A stretch of 64,000 nt of DNA from Tolypothrix bouteillei VB521301 (GCF_000760695.4 NZ_JHEG04000001.1:1334717-1398716); one strand, 5' to 3'; shown: positions 8,652 to 18,050, numbered from the stretch's first letter. Notes: a model not told the origin generated them from the letters alone. Program-made: numbers and translations.

Positions 8652-9293
8652 ATGATAAACAATGTTGTTAAAAACAGTTTGACCGCAGACAAAACATCGG
8701 ATACCCAATATCCAATCGAAGAATTGCTAAAGCAACGCTGGAGCCCTCTGGCTTTCTCAGATCGACCAGTTGAGCCGGAAAAATTGTGCAGTGTCTTAGA
8801 AGCAGCACGATGGGCAGCTTCTTCTTTCAATGAACAACCTTGGAGCTTTATTGTTGCTACTAAAGACAACCAGACTGAATTTCATTGTCTATTGAACTGT
8901 TTAGCAGAAGGAAATCAAGAGTGGGCGAAAAATGCCCCGGTGCTAATAGTTTCTGTAGCAAAGCTTTACTTTGAGCGCAATGGTGTGGAAAACCGACACG
9001 CATTTCACGATGTCGGAACGGCAGAAGCCAACCTGGCAATTCAAGCAACTGCATTGGGTTTATTTATCCATCAAATGGCAGGGTTTGACGTACCCAAAGT
9101 ACGAGAGGTGTACGACATTGCTGAAGGATACGAGCCAGTTGCGGCAATTGCACTGGGTTATTTAGGAGATCCACAAACTCTATCCCAGAGGCTGCTGCAA
9201 CGAGAGTTAGCCCCCCGTACTCGCAAGCCCTTAGAAGAATTTGTTTTCTCCAGCAGGTGGAACCAGCGCTCACCACTGGTCAAGAGCCATTAA
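8652..9293 (+). CDS. Nitroreductase-family flavoprotein
   Basis: This 213-residue protein has the nitroreductase fold. The FMN-binding N-terminal block is ELLKQRWSPLAFSDRPVEPE followed by ARWAASSFNEQPWSF near residue 56. The central block is DVGTAEANLAIQATALGLF, near 114, and the typical end is ALGYLGDP. Members use FMN and NAD(P)H to reduce nitro groups, quinones or enones in the cytoplasm. GAGG lies seven bases before the ATG. It sits between the interrupted SDR and another SDR on the same strand, so co-regulation with the redox block is likely. Substrate not deducible. Confidence 0.85.
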   Translation: MINNVVKNSLTADKTSDTQYPIEELLKQRWSPLAFSDRPVEPEKLCSVLEAARWAASSFNEQPWSFIVATKDNQTEFHCLLNCLAEGNQEWAKNAPVLIVSVAKLYFERNGVENRHAFHDVGTAEANLAIQATALGLFIHQMAGFDVPKVREVYDIAEGYEPVAAIALGYLGDPQTLSQRLLQRELAPRTRKPLEEFVFSSRWNQRSPLVKSH

Positions 9294-9321
9294 ATACTCA
9301 ACAGCGTGAAAGGAAATTACT

Positions 9322-10116
9322 ATGGTTGCTACACACTCTCAAAGGGAGCAAATTTTAGACAATTACAAATTGATGAACAATCGCGTCGTTCTGATTACAG
9401 GAGCAAGTCGCGGGATTGGTGCAGCCACTGCTAAATTGCTAGGACGTCACGGTGCCGCCGTTGGTGTTAATTATTATGGCAGTGAAGAAGCGGCTGGGCA
9501 AGTGGTGAAAGCGATTGAGTCAGTTGGAGGTCAGGCGCTAGCCGTTAAAGCAGATGTTAAAGATCCTCAACAAGTGGAAGTCATGGTGCAACAGGTTGCA
9601 GAGGCGTTTGGTCTCATTGATACGCTAGTTATCAATGCCAATGCTGGGTTTCCTATTGCTCCCTTCATAGACTATCGCTGGGAAGACTTTGAAGCAAAAC
9701 TGCTTGGAGAACTCAAAGGTGCTTTTTTTCCTTGCAAGGCAGTTGTGCCATCCATGATTGAACAAAACCGGGGTTCCATCATTGCAGTCAGCAGTGGACT
9801 GTCTCGCTATCCCGATCGGGGGTTCTCTGCCCATAGCACGGCAAAATCTGGATTAGATGCCTTTATAAAAAGCCTTGCATTAGAACTAGGTCCTCACGGA
9901 ATTCGTGCTAATGTCGTAGCACCAGGATTGGTGCTGACTGATGCAACGGCTCAGTTACCACAAGAGCGCAAAGACGCTTCTGCTCAAATGGTTCCATTGA
10001 AACGAAATGCACTGCCAGAAGATATTGCAGGTGCAATTTTGTTGTTAGCGTCAGAGGAAGCGAGATTTATCTCAGGGGCGTATTTACCTGTTAGTGGTGG
10101 TCTTCAGATGCTTTGA
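9322..10116 (+). CDS. SDR-family protein with His in place of the catalytic Tyr
   Basis: This 264-residue FabG-like protein has the cofactor motif TGASRGIGA near residue 26, the Ser region AVSSGLSR (Ser157/158) and the C-terminal PVSGGLQML. In the usual Tyr-x-x-x-Lys position it reads HSTAK (His171, Lys175), so the catalytic tyrosine is absent. Catalysis must be altered, or the protein may work as a binding or atypical reductase. I recall related SDR groups with a similar His, so this may be a subfamily trait. Start 9322 is preceded by AAGGAAA; an internal ATG at residue 18 (9373) is an alternative. It begins 28 bases after the nitroreductase stop, so the two probably form an operon. Confidence 0.8.
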   Translation: MVATHSQREQILDNYKLMNNRVVLITGASRGIGAATAKLLGRHGAAVGVNYYGSEEAAGQVVKAIESVGGQALAVKADVKDPQQVEVMVQQVAEAFGLIDTLVINANAGFPIAPFIDYRWEDFEAKLLGELKGAFFPCKAVVPSMIEQNRGSIIAVSSGLSRYPDRGFSAHSTAKSGLDAFIKSLALELGPHGIRANVVAPGLVLTDATAQLPQERKDASAQMVPLKRNALPEDIAGAILLLASEEARFISGAYLPVSGGLQML

Positions 10117-10290
10117 GAGTATACAAACAGTACTTTCAATTGTGGAGTCTTGAACTTTTTCTTTATTGATGTGGAAGTACCTTAGACCCAGCCACGTGAG
10201 AGATATCGCACAACAACTTCTAGACCTATGCTTTGGTAGGAAAGCTGTTTTACACGTTTTTAATTAGGCGAGAGCAACGGAGATTTTTTA

Positions 10291-11802
10291 ATGACTGCAA
10301 CGACTTCTAACCGAACAACCCACGCAACTGATAATGCACCTGCTCCTTACACGGGGTTAGATCGCCTGTTTATCAGTGGACGTTGGATAGCGGGGCGCTC
10401 CGAACACAAAGTACGCCCAATCAACCCATACAGCCAAACTACAATTATGGAAATTCCGGCGGCAAATGAGCAAGACATTGATGATGCCTACCGGACAGCT
10501 AAGGAAGCTCAGGTGGAGTGGGCTAAAGCGTTGCCAAGTGAGCGATCGCGTGTCATGCAGCGTGCTGTTGAGATTATGGAAGCTCGTCGTGAAGAGATCG
10601 TTTCTTGGTTGATCCGCGAAGCAGGTAGCCCTCGCACGAAAGCAATGCTGGAATGGCAGGCAGCGCACGATCTCATGCAACAAGCGGTTGCAATTCCCTA
10701 TCAGGCTGAAGGTCATTTACTGCCTTCTGATATACCTGGTAAGGAAAGCCGGGTGTATCGTCAACCTGTGGGTGTGGTGGGGGTCGTCAGCCCGTGGGAT
10801 TTTGCCCTACATCTTGCCAATCGCTCGATTGCCCCTGCTCTCGCCTTGGGTAATGCAGTTGTGCAAAAACCGCCCTCCAATACCCCCATTTCTGGCGGTC
10901 TCATCCTTGCCAAGATCTATGAAGAAGCCGGACTGCCTGCTGGCGTATTTAGCGTGGTTGCAGGTCCAGCACATGAAATTGGCGATGTTTTTGTTGGTCA
11001 TTCTATTCCGCGTGTAATTACTTTTACCGGATCGACCAAGGCAGGTCGGCATATTGGAAAGCAGGCAATGGACAGCCCGGTTATGAAACGTGTGTCGCTG
11101 GAACTGGGTGGAAACAGTCCGTTGGTGGTATTGGACGATGCCGATTTGGAGTTAGCAGTGAATGCTGCCGTATTTGGCAAATTCTTGAACCAGGGTCAGA
11201 TCTGCATGAGTGTAAATCGATTGATTGTAGATCGGCGGGTGCATGATGAGTTTGTCGATCGCTTTGTCCATCGCGTCGGCAATTTAAAGATGGGGGACCC
11301 AAATGATGCAGATACCGTAATTGGTCCGATTGTCGATCGATCTCAGTTAGATTCACTCATGAAGCACATTCAAGCAGCACATCAGGATGGTGCGCGTCAA
11401 CGGCTCGGTGGCGATCCGGACGGGCTAATGCTACCACCGCATATTTTTGTCGATGTTACCAATCAGATGTCCGTGGCACGGGAGGAGTTGTTTGGGCCTG
11501 TCGCCCCCATTATTAAAGTCCGTGATGAGGCAGAAGCTTTGCAAGTTGCCAACGACACCGAGTATGGCTTATCGAGTGCCGTGTTTACCCGCGATGAGCG
11601 ACGGGGACTGCATTTTGCGTTGCAAATGGAAGCAGGGATGACGCACATTAACGATCAGACGGTCAACGATCTTCCGAATGCTCCCTTTGGTGGTGAGAAG
11701 AATAGCGGCATCGGACGGTTTGGTGGTAGTTGGGCAGTTGCAGAGTTCACGACCGATCGTTGGGTGACAGTGCAACGTACTCCGCGTACCTATGCCTTCT
11801 AA
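10291..11802 (+). CDS. NAD(P)-dependent aldehyde dehydrogenase
   Basis: This full-length 503-residue aldehyde dehydrogenase resembles the benzaldehyde/vanillin dehydrogenase branch. The catalytic Cys305 is in QGQICMSVNR and the general base Glu271 is in SLELGGNS. The cofactor region includes FTGSTKAGRHIG, and the C-terminal block NDLPNAPFGGEKNSGIGRFG is intact. The conserved PWN motif reads PWDF, with Asp170 replacing the usual Asn that stabilises the thiohemiacetal oxyanion. A few aromatic-aldehyde relatives may share this, so loss of activity is not implied. GGAG lies eight bases before the ATG. It probably oxidises an aldehyde made by the reductases or P450 nearby; this is inference. Confidence 0.9.
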   Translation: MTATTSNRTTHATDNAPAPYTGLDRLFISGRWIAGRSEHKVRPINPYSQTTIMEIPAANEQDIDDAYRTAKEAQVEWAKALPSERSRVMQRAVEIMEARREEIVSWLIREAGSPRTKAMLEWQAAHDLMQQAVAIPYQAEGHLLPSDIPGKESRVYRQPVGVVGVVSPWDFALHLANRSIAPALALGNAVVQKPPSNTPISGGLILAKIYEEAGLPAGVFSVVAGPAHEIGDVFVGHSIPRVITFTGSTKAGRHIGKQAMDSPVMKRVSLELGGNSPLVVLDDADLELAVNAAVFGKFLNQGQICMSVNRLIVDRRVHDEFVDRFVHRVGNLKMGDPNDADTVIGPIVDRSQLDSLMKHIQAAHQDGARQRLGGDPDGLMLPPHIFVDVTNQMSVAREELFGPVAPIIKVRDEAEALQVANDTEYGLSSAVFTRDERRGLHFALQMEAGMTHINDQTVNDLPNAPFGGEKNSGIGRFGGSWAVAEFTTDRWVTVQRTPRTYAF

Positions 11803-11806
11803 TAAC

Positions 11807-11935
11807 TTAACAGGTTTCTTGGTAGAGAAAACCGCGATCGCGTTGAGGCTCGTTACGATCGCGGCCGATAGTAACGACTAAGGGGACTTCAATCTGAAAA
11901 GGACCGTAGTGGACTTCCACGACATGGAATGTGTC
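11807..11935 (-). pseudogene. Possible gene remnant facing the aldehyde dehydrogenase
   Basis: A 42-codon minus-strand frame reads VVEVHYGPFQIEVPLVVTIG, then RDRNEPQRDRGFLYQETC, and ends at TAA. The alternating hydrophobic pattern looks like real protein rather than chance, but the frame is closed upstream by a stop and has only a possible GTG start. I do not recognise the family. It may be the tail of a lost gene. Confidence 0.3.
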
Positions 11936-11954
11936 TCATCCCCTAGCAATTGAC

Positions 11955-12902
11955 TTAGAATCCTGAAAAGTTGTAGCCTACACCGATTACCAGCCCTACA
12001 GCAGTGTTATCAAAAGCCGTTACATTTACGGCAGCCGTTGCTGTAAATTGGGGTGTCAAAGGAACATCTACACCACCAGTGACTAGGAAATCAACTGAAG
12101 TGTCGTCACCAAACGATATGGCTGCTCCGGCTCCAAGGTAAGGAGCGACACTAAATCTACCTCCTCCTGGCACTCCTATAGGTAATAAATCGTATGTTAC
12201 TGGAATCAGCAAGGTTGGATCATCGCTAACATAGAGACTGGGTCGCACAGAAAAAGATCTTGCAAGTCCAAGTTTGCTAAAGATAGCAAAGCTACCTTCG
12301 CCGAGAGCAGTGTCTCCTGAACCCAAACCAATGTTGCCACCAATCCCGAAATAGCTTGGTCCAGAACGGGTAGATCTTCCTGGCGAAACACCATTAGTAT
12401 CTGGAGTAGTTCTGCCTGGAGTAGTTGTACCGGGTATGGTCTGACCTGGTGTAGTTGTGTCTGGAGTAGTGGTATCGGGTATAGTCTGACCTGGTGTAGT
12501 CGTGTCTGGGGTAGTTGTGCCTGGTGTAGTCGTGTCTGGAGTAGTGGTACCGGGTATGGTTTGACCTGGTGTAATTGTACCGGGCGTAGTCGTATCAGCT
12601 TGAGCCATAGTAGGAACTACACTTTTAGAGGGCTTAGCCAAGAGAGCAGAAGCAGAAGTCAGAGCCTTTCCTGGGATAGGCTTGGCAGCAGAATTAACAG
12701 CGATCGGACTGACTGGTTGAGCCAGCGTTGTAGTGGAATTAGATTGGGGCGCGGTTTTTGGAAAACTCAGCTTTTGATTTTCTACAGAAGCGATCGCCCG
12801 TGAATTGGCAGATTTTGCAGTCTCAGCTCGAGCTGATAACCCACTACTAAACACAATCGGCAGTATAGCGAGACTCAACAGAAAGGAAGTACGCATAATC
12901 AT
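11955..12902 (-). CDS. Exported protein: Thr/Pro repeat linker plus putative outer-membrane barrel
   Basis: The 315-residue product starts with a signal peptide (FLLSLAILPIVFSSGLSARA, cleavage near residue 27). A low-complexity linker follows, with about ten copies of a TTPDTTTPGQTIPG-type unit at residues 105-170. The last 145 residues alternate hydrophobic and polar residues with many Gly and Asn, and end VGVGYNFSGF. The terminal Phe is the usual signal for outer-membrane barrel insertion. I infer a small surface barrel on a flexible stalk spanning the cell wall. The repeat is encoded by near-identical DNA at about 12397-12600, so its length probably varies between strains. No specific function recognised. 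Confidence 0.65.
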   Translation of the reverse strand: MIMRTSFLLSLAILPIVFSSGLSARAETAKSANSRAIASVENQKLSFPKTAPQSNSTTTLAQPVSPIAVNSAAKPIPGKALTSASALLAKPSKSVVPTMAQADTTTPGTITPGQTIPGTTTPDTTTPGTTTPDTTTPGQTIPDTTTPDTTTPGQTIPGTTTPGRTTPDTNGVSPGRSTRSGPSYFGIGGNIGLGSGDTALGEGSFAIFSKLGLARSFSVRPSLYVSDDPTLLIPVTYDLLPIGVPGGGRFSVAPYLGAGAAISFGDDTSVDFLVTGGVDVPLTPQFTATAAVNVTAFDNTAVGLVIGVGYNFSGF

Positions 12903-13636
12903 CTAGTAGATATTTGAATCTATGTTTAAGAAAGGCAATAGTCAAGATTGCGTGACAATATGTTCTAACAAATTTTGTGACTGTTAGAGGTTGAAAATCA
13001 GCGCTGTATAGTACAAGCATAAATCTTGCTAATCCACCTAACTTCCATCTAAAGAATGTCTCGAATTAGAAGCCAACTTGTGTTCTGGAATACAATGAAT
13101 ACTTTATCAAGAAAATTGATTTAAAATCACTTTAATTTGAAAATTAACAGCTTCTTGAAGATAAATTGAAATAACAAAGATTTACTTCAATTTTCATCCC
13201 TATCTAATTTTTTTACGTTAAAAGTATAACAAAAAATAGTTGTTTTGGGTTGAATAAAACCATCTTTTTACAAAAATATTGCAGGAAATACACAACTTAA
13301 AAGTTTTATAACTTATAAAATTTACATCTATTACTGCTTAATTTCTGCCTAAAAATACAAAAATATATAGATTGGTTTGAGGCACGAAATCTAACTAACG
13401 TTTACAGGCTTTTTTGAGTTTCACTATCGTTCAACCCTACTACAAAAATTCTCCACCCTTGCAGTATCGAATGTTAACTACCTTTAAATAGGCTAAATAT
13501 TAAATTCATTTGTAAAATCCGATACTTTATTTTCTCACCCTATAGACTGAAACACTTTGGAGAGATAACAAAATTAAAAACGTTGGCTATCGTTACTGTG
13601 TTATGAAAGTCATTACAGTAGAACAGGAGGCAAAAT
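12903..13636. other. Long AT-rich intergenic region upstream of P450 gene
   Basis: About 730 bases with no open frame of note on either strand, strongly AT-rich. It separates two divergently transcribed genes and so holds both promoters. I saw no clear repeat, RNA gene or operator. Confidence 0.5.
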
Positions 13637-15004
13637 ATGTCCTATCAAAAAGAACGTCTACAAAATATCCCTCCTGGTCCGCAAGATGTGCCAATTATTG
13701 GAAGCTTACCTAATTTTCAAACAGACTCGCTCAATTTTTTACTGAATTTAAGACGCGAGTATGGTGATGTTGTGCGCTTTAGGTTAGGAACTCGCGTTTT
13801 GTATTTAGCCAGCCATCCCAATCATATCAAGCACGTACTTCAAGATAACAATAAGAATTACCGCAAAAGCTTTGGTTATCGTAGGCTAGAATCTTTTTTA
13901 GGTCAAGGTTTGCTGACCAGTGAAGATGATTTGTGGCGGCGCGAGCGCAAGTTAATGCAACCTGCATTTCACCGGGATCGGATTGGTGCTTTTTCTGAAA
14001 CAATGACACATGCAATTCAAGCAATGCTGAAACGGTGGAAAGGTTTTGCCGAACGTGGTGAACCAATTAACATTACTAATGAAATGATGCGCCTTACCAT
14101 AACAATCGTCTGTTGCACGCTATTTACTACTGATATTAGCGATGAAGCCAGCGATGTCGGACAAGCGCTCACGATTGTTCTCAGACACGCTAACAATCGC
14201 ATTAGTTCTTTGTTTGCTCTACCAGAAAACTTTCCTACCGAAGAAAATGCTCGCTTCCAACAAGCACTCAAAACTCTGGATAGTGTTGTTTATGGCTTAA
14301 TTAACGAGCGGCGACAGTCTGGTCAAGATACTGGCGACTTGCTATCGATGCTGGTGTTTGCTCGCGATGAAGAAACTGGCGAGACGATGAGCGAAAAACA
14401 ACTTCGCGATGAGGTCATGACAATTTTCCTCGCCGGACATGAAACAACCGCGAATGCTTTGTCTTGGACTTGGTATTTGCTGTCTAAGCATCCAGAAGTG
14501 GAACGTCGTTTGTATGCCGAGTTGAGCGAGGTGCTTGGCGGACGTGTTCCCACTTTATTTGATTTAAAAAATTTAAAATACACTCAACAGGTGCTAAACG
14601 AATCGATGCGGTTGTATCCACCTGCTTGGGAAATCGGACGCGAAAGTATTGGTTCAGACAAATTTGACGACTATGATATTCCCGCCAATTCCACGGTTAT
14701 TTTGAGTTCTTACGTGACTCATCGACATCCAGATTTTTGGGAGAATCCCGAAGGTTTTGACCCAGAACGGTTTTCGCCTCTAGCTTCTGCTGGTCGTCCG
14801 CAATATGCTTACTTTCCGTTTGGTGGTGGACCACGGACTTGTATTGGTAATAATTTTGCCTTAATGGAAGCCCAGTTAGCGATCGCTGACGTTGCCCAAA
14901 GGTATCGTTTAGAGCTAGTACCCGGTCATGTTGTGGTTCCACAACCAATGATAACTTTGCGACCACGCAACGGTATTTTCATGACTTTACGCCCGCGAAG
15001 TTAG
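13637..15004 (+). CDS. Cytochrome P450
   Basis: A complete 455-residue P450. The oxygen-activating I-helix AGHETT is at 266-271, the ExxR motif ESMR at 322-325, and the heme loop FGGGPRTCIG at 395-404 with Cys402 as heme ligand. An N-terminal PPGP is present but no membrane anchor, so it should be soluble and need separate ferredoxin/reductase partners. It looks like the bacterial clan of CYP4-like fatty-acid hydroxylases and is clearly different from the two CYP110-type genes at 51.8-54.6 kb. An excellent ribosome site (AGGAGG, six bases) precedes the ATG. Substrate unknown. Confidence 0.93.
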   Translation: MSYQKERLQNIPPGPQDVPIIGSLPNFQTDSLNFLLNLRREYGDVVRFRLGTRVLYLASHPNHIKHVLQDNNKNYRKSFGYRRLESFLGQGLLTSEDDLWRRERKLMQPAFHRDRIGAFSETMTHAIQAMLKRWKGFAERGEPINITNEMMRLTITIVCCTLFTTDISDEASDVGQALTIVLRHANNRISSLFALPENFPTEENARFQQALKTLDSVVYGLINERRQSGQDTGDLLSMLVFARDEETGETMSEKQLRDEVMTIFLAGHETTANALSWTWYLLSKHPEVERRLYAELSEVLGGRVPTLFDLKNLKYTQQVLNESMRLYPPAWEIGRESIGSDKFDDYDIPANSTVILSSYVTHRHPDFWENPEGFDPERFSPLASAGRPQYAYFPFGGGPRTCIGNNFALMEAQLAIADVAQRYRLELVPGHVVVPQPMITLRPRNGIFMTLRPRS

Positions 15005-15125
15005 GCATTGGAACTGAAGTATTATGCTCTTGATGACTTTTTTGTTCCTGTTTTGCGATTGCTCATTTGTCCAAAGTCCAATCTTTACGTTAAATTGTTA
15101 GAGTGAACAGCATAGCTTCCTGATA

Positions 15126-16025
15126 ATGGCTTCTGTGAATGAGCTACCGCTAGTAGATTTGACTAGATATCCTCATCCTGCGTTATCCGAGCATCCTATC
15201 TTGTCAAGTGAGCGATCGGGATGGCGAGGAATGTTTTTCAATCACTACGGTCACCCTGCTCATAAAAGCCCGGAATTTCAGTGTACGCAACACATTATTG
15301 GAATTACAGGGAGCGGGCATTCCATTGCGTCAGAGCATCGGATTGATGGTCGGGCGTACACTCGTTACTGCCAGCCAGGTGAAGTGCTTTTCATTCCTGC
15401 TGAAGTCCGGTATTCATCTAATTGGCAACAGGCAGGAAATTTTTCCTTAATTGGCTTTTTTCCCAAGTTTTTTGAGCAAATCGTCCATGAATCTGTTCGA
15501 GTCAGGCGGGTTGAACTGATTCCCCAGATTGGTCTAGTCGATCCCTTCGTTCAGCAAGTTGGGCTTGCTCTTAAGACTGATGTGGAAGCAGGACATCCAG
15601 CAGGAAGAGTCTTTGGTGAATCTTTGGCAACTGGGTTAGTTATTCACTTCCTCAAGAATTACTCGGTTTGGCAACCACAGTTTTCCTCTCATTCAGAAGG
15701 TCGTTTATCAGAGCAGCAATTGCAGAAAGTCGCGGACTACGTCCACGATCGCCTCAACCAGGATATTTCCTTGTCAGAGATGGCGGGAGTGTTGAACTTA
15801 AGCCAGTATCACTTCTGTCGTTTGTTTAAGCAGTCAACGGGCGTAACTCCCCATCAATATTTGACTCGATACAGGATTGACCGAGCAAAACAGCTGTTGT
15901 TAAATACGGAACTAACGATTACAGAAATTACCTTTGAACTTGGTTTCAACAATCACAGTTCTTTTACTCGCCTCTTCAAACAGTACACTGGCGTGACGCC
16001 AAAGACGTTTAGGGCGTCGCGGTAA
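15126..16025 (+). CDS. AraC-family transcriptional regulator
   Basis: This 299-residue regulator has an N-terminal cupin-like sensing domain (about 1-170) and two C-terminal helix-turn-helix motifs. These are DISLSEMAGVLNLSQYHF near 215 and LTITEITFELGFNNHSSF near 262, ending GVTPKTFR. It is probably an activator that responds to a small molecule. It lies 121 bases after the P450 and about 105 bases before the monooxygenase-fold gene, all on the same strand. The latter is its most likely target, and the P450 a possible one. The ribosome site is weak. Confidence 0.9.
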   Translation: MASVNELPLVDLTRYPHPALSEHPILSSERSGWRGMFFNHYGHPAHKSPEFQCTQHIIGITGSGHSIASEHRIDGRAYTRYCQPGEVLFIPAEVRYSSNWQQAGNFSLIGFFPKFFEQIVHESVRVRRVELIPQIGLVDPFVQQVGLALKTDVEAGHPAGRVFGESLATGLVIHFLKNYSVWQPQFSSHSEGRLSEQQLQKVADYVHDRLNQDISLSEMAGVLNLSQYHFCRLFKQSTGVTPHQYLTRYRIDRAKQLLLNTELTITEITFELGFNNHSSFTRLFKQYTGVTPKTFRASR

Positions 16026-16130
16026 CGATCGCAGCAAGATTTGCACAGAGGAAGCAAAACTTGTCAAGCATTGGGTGAGGGGCGATCGCTACACTCAGCG
16101 TATTCCACTATTTCAATGGGAAAAACGCTA

Positions 16131-16766
16131 ATGATGGCACCCTTAACAATCAATCCTGATGTTGCTACCTTTATTAATGTATTTACGGTCGAACCGTTCA
16201 GACAGAACGTACTTGTCAATCGCATTAAGTTTGATGCAGAAACTACGATCTGCAAACAGGCGGGATTTATCAGGGCGATTGTCCACCGCAGTTTAGATGG
16301 CTCTAAAGTAGTGAACCTTGTGCAATGGGAAAGTGTGGAAGCAAGCAGGGCAATTCACCATAATCCAGATATTGCTGCTAGTTTTGCCAGCTACCAAGAG
16401 CTTGGTGTTCGGATGGATTTGCGCTATTACGAAACGGCATTAATGACAGCACAGCCTTTTACGATCCAAACTCACGATGGTTTAATGGCTCAAATCGACG
16501 TACTGCAGGTAGCACCAGACGATCCGCAACTCCTGCTCGAATACGCGAGACAACACTCCAATCCGGCGATCGCTTCAGCAGACGATCGCTCAACCGTTTG
16601 GTTTCGGAGCCTTGATGGTATTCGCGTGATTCGCTTTAGCTACTCACAAGGAAGCAACCACAATGAGAACACTCAAGTTTTTGCAACGGAAAATTGGATT
16701 GAGCAAGTCACTTCTCATTGTTACCAGGTTGAGTTTGTGATAACGAAGCAGAGTTTATTGGTTTGA
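16131..16766 (+). CDS. Antibiotic-biosynthesis-monooxygenase (ABM) fold protein
   Basis: The 211-residue product appears to contain two related ferredoxin-like ABM domains. The first includes ATFINVFTVEPFRQ, GFIRAIVHRSLDG and NLVQWESVEASRAIH. The second half, from about residue 108, has the weaker copy IDVLQVAPDDPQ. ABM domains oxidise small aromatic compounds without a cofactor, or act as stress-linked dimers. The frame extends to an ATG at 16041. I prefer 16131 (or 16134) because GGGA precedes it at fair spacing and the added residues look unconserved. AraC-type regulators are often next to such genes. Confidence 0.7.
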   Translation: MMAPLTINPDVATFINVFTVEPFRQNVLVNRIKFDAETTICKQAGFIRAIVHRSLDGSKVVNLVQWESVEASRAIHHNPDIAASFASYQELGVRMDLRYYETALMTAQPFTIQTHDGLMAQIDVLQVAPDDPQLLLEYARQHSNPAIASADDRSTVWFRSLDGIRVIRFSYSQGSNHNENTQVFATENWIEQVTSHCYQVEFVITKQSLLV

Positions 16767-16955
16767 ACTAATTTTTTAATTCCAGCAGTCATTCCCGATC
16801 TTTTTCCTCTGCGCTCAAGTGCGTACTCTGCAGTTCAAAAATAATTTATTTAACTGCAGAGACGCTGAGGACGCAGAAATTTGGAGATATGATACCGACG
16901 CAATCCTTTGCATATTGTCGGCATATTCTAACATATACAGCCCAAAGGCGAGAGT

Positions 16956-18050
16956 TTAATGGGATTGAAACGAGCAAGCGATCGCAAGTTCAGAGTGTTG
17001 TAAAAGTGTATTGCGATCGAGACAATAGGGTTTGTATTGTGGAGTTGCAGCGAGTAGTTTCTCAATTCTCACTCGAGCTGCTTCAACTACCGATTCAGAG
17101 AGACTACCACTCTCAAGAGAGTCTGAAAAATCTCGCCCAATCTTGTGGATTCGTTCTGAGGATGAGGAAGGAAGGTTGCGAGATACGATTAATAGATCGC
17201 AGCCAGCATGAAAAGTTTGTCCCACAGTTCCACTTTGAGTATACATATCTGAGACAGCTTTCATATCCAAATCGTCAGACACAACTACCCCCTCAAAACC
17301 CAATTCCTCTCGAAGAATACCGTGCAGAATTGGTTTTGATAGGGTAGCTGGGACATTTGGATCTATTTTGGAAAACAAGATATGAGCAGTCATCATAATG
17401 GGAACTTGCTTTTCAATCAGTGCTTTGAAGGTGATCAGTTCGCGATTTCGCAGTTCCTCTATAGATAAATTGAGAGTCGGTAACTCTAAGTGAGAATCAG
17501 TGCTGGTGTCGCCATGACCTGGGAAATGTTTGGCACATCCAATAATTCCTGAGTCTTGCAGACCAAGGTAGTAATCAATAATACCTTGAGCAGCCATTTG
17601 CGGAGTTTCTCCAAAAGCGCGAGGTCCAATAACTGGGTTGTTGGAATTGGAAAAAATATCGGCGACAGGAGACCAAGAGACATTAATTCCCAAAGATTTC
17701 AGTTCTACTCCTGTGGCTGCTGCGATTTCACGGGATTTAGATTTGTAAAGTAAGGCATGAGGAAATCGGGTTAGGGGTGGTGGGGTGCGATGGACTCGAC
17801 CACCTTCATGGTCTAGGGTGAGAAACATTGAATCGCGATCGCTGTACTGCTTTATTTGGTCTATCAACTCACTAAAGCTTTGCAACCACACTTCATAAGG
17901 AGCATCGTAACGAAAGTTCTTTTGAAAGAAAATAACTCCAACTGGTTTTAACTCATTCAGTATCCGCTTATCATCATCATTGAGCGTAGTTCCAGAAATA
18001 CCAACGATCAGATGATTTCCAAAACGTTGAAGTTTTTGTGTGACTGCCAT
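16956..18050 (-). CDS. nagZ: Beta-N-acetylhexosaminidase, glycoside hydrolase family 3 (NagZ)
   Basis: This 364-residue GH3 enzyme removes N-acetylglucosamine from muropeptides during cell-wall recycling in the cytoplasm. NagZ hallmarks are present: LDHEGGRVHR near 79, the long loop KHFPGHGDTSTDSHLELP at 174-191 carrying the His and Asp general acid pair, and the nucleophile Asp in VVVSDDLDMKAV near 259. Start 18050 is chosen because AGGAGG lies just upstream. A longer frame to 18104 lacks a signal. A 152-codon plus-strand frame overlaps its 3' half and is considered a shadow. Confidence 0.9.
   Translation of the reverse strand: MAVTQKLQRFGNHLIVGISGTTLNDDDKRILNELKPVGVIFFQKNFRYDAPYEVWLQSFSELIDQIKQYSDRDSMFLTLDHEGGRVHRTPPPLTRFPHALLYKSKSREIAAATGVELKSLGINVSWSPVADIFSNSNNPVIGPRAFGETPQMAAQGIIDYYLGLQDSGIIGCAKHFPGHGDTSTDSHLELPTLNLSIEELRNRELITFKALIEKQVPIMMTAHILFSKIDPNVPATLSKPILHGILREELGFEGVVVSDDLDMKAVSDMYTQSGTVGQTFHAGCDLLIVSRNLPSSSSERIHKIGRDFSDSLESGSLSESVVEAARVRIEKLLAATPQYKPYCLDRNTLLQHSELAIACSFQSH

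Noticed and set aside
10357..10716. 119-codon frame antisense to aldehyde dehydrogenase
   Set aside because: Shadow of a strongly supported gene; Cys/Arg-rich composition typical of antisense frames.
16889..17347. 152-codon plus-strand frame over the 3' half of nagZ
   Set aside because: It lies entirely or almost entirely antisense to a well-supported GH3 gene, and its protein has no recognisable pattern.
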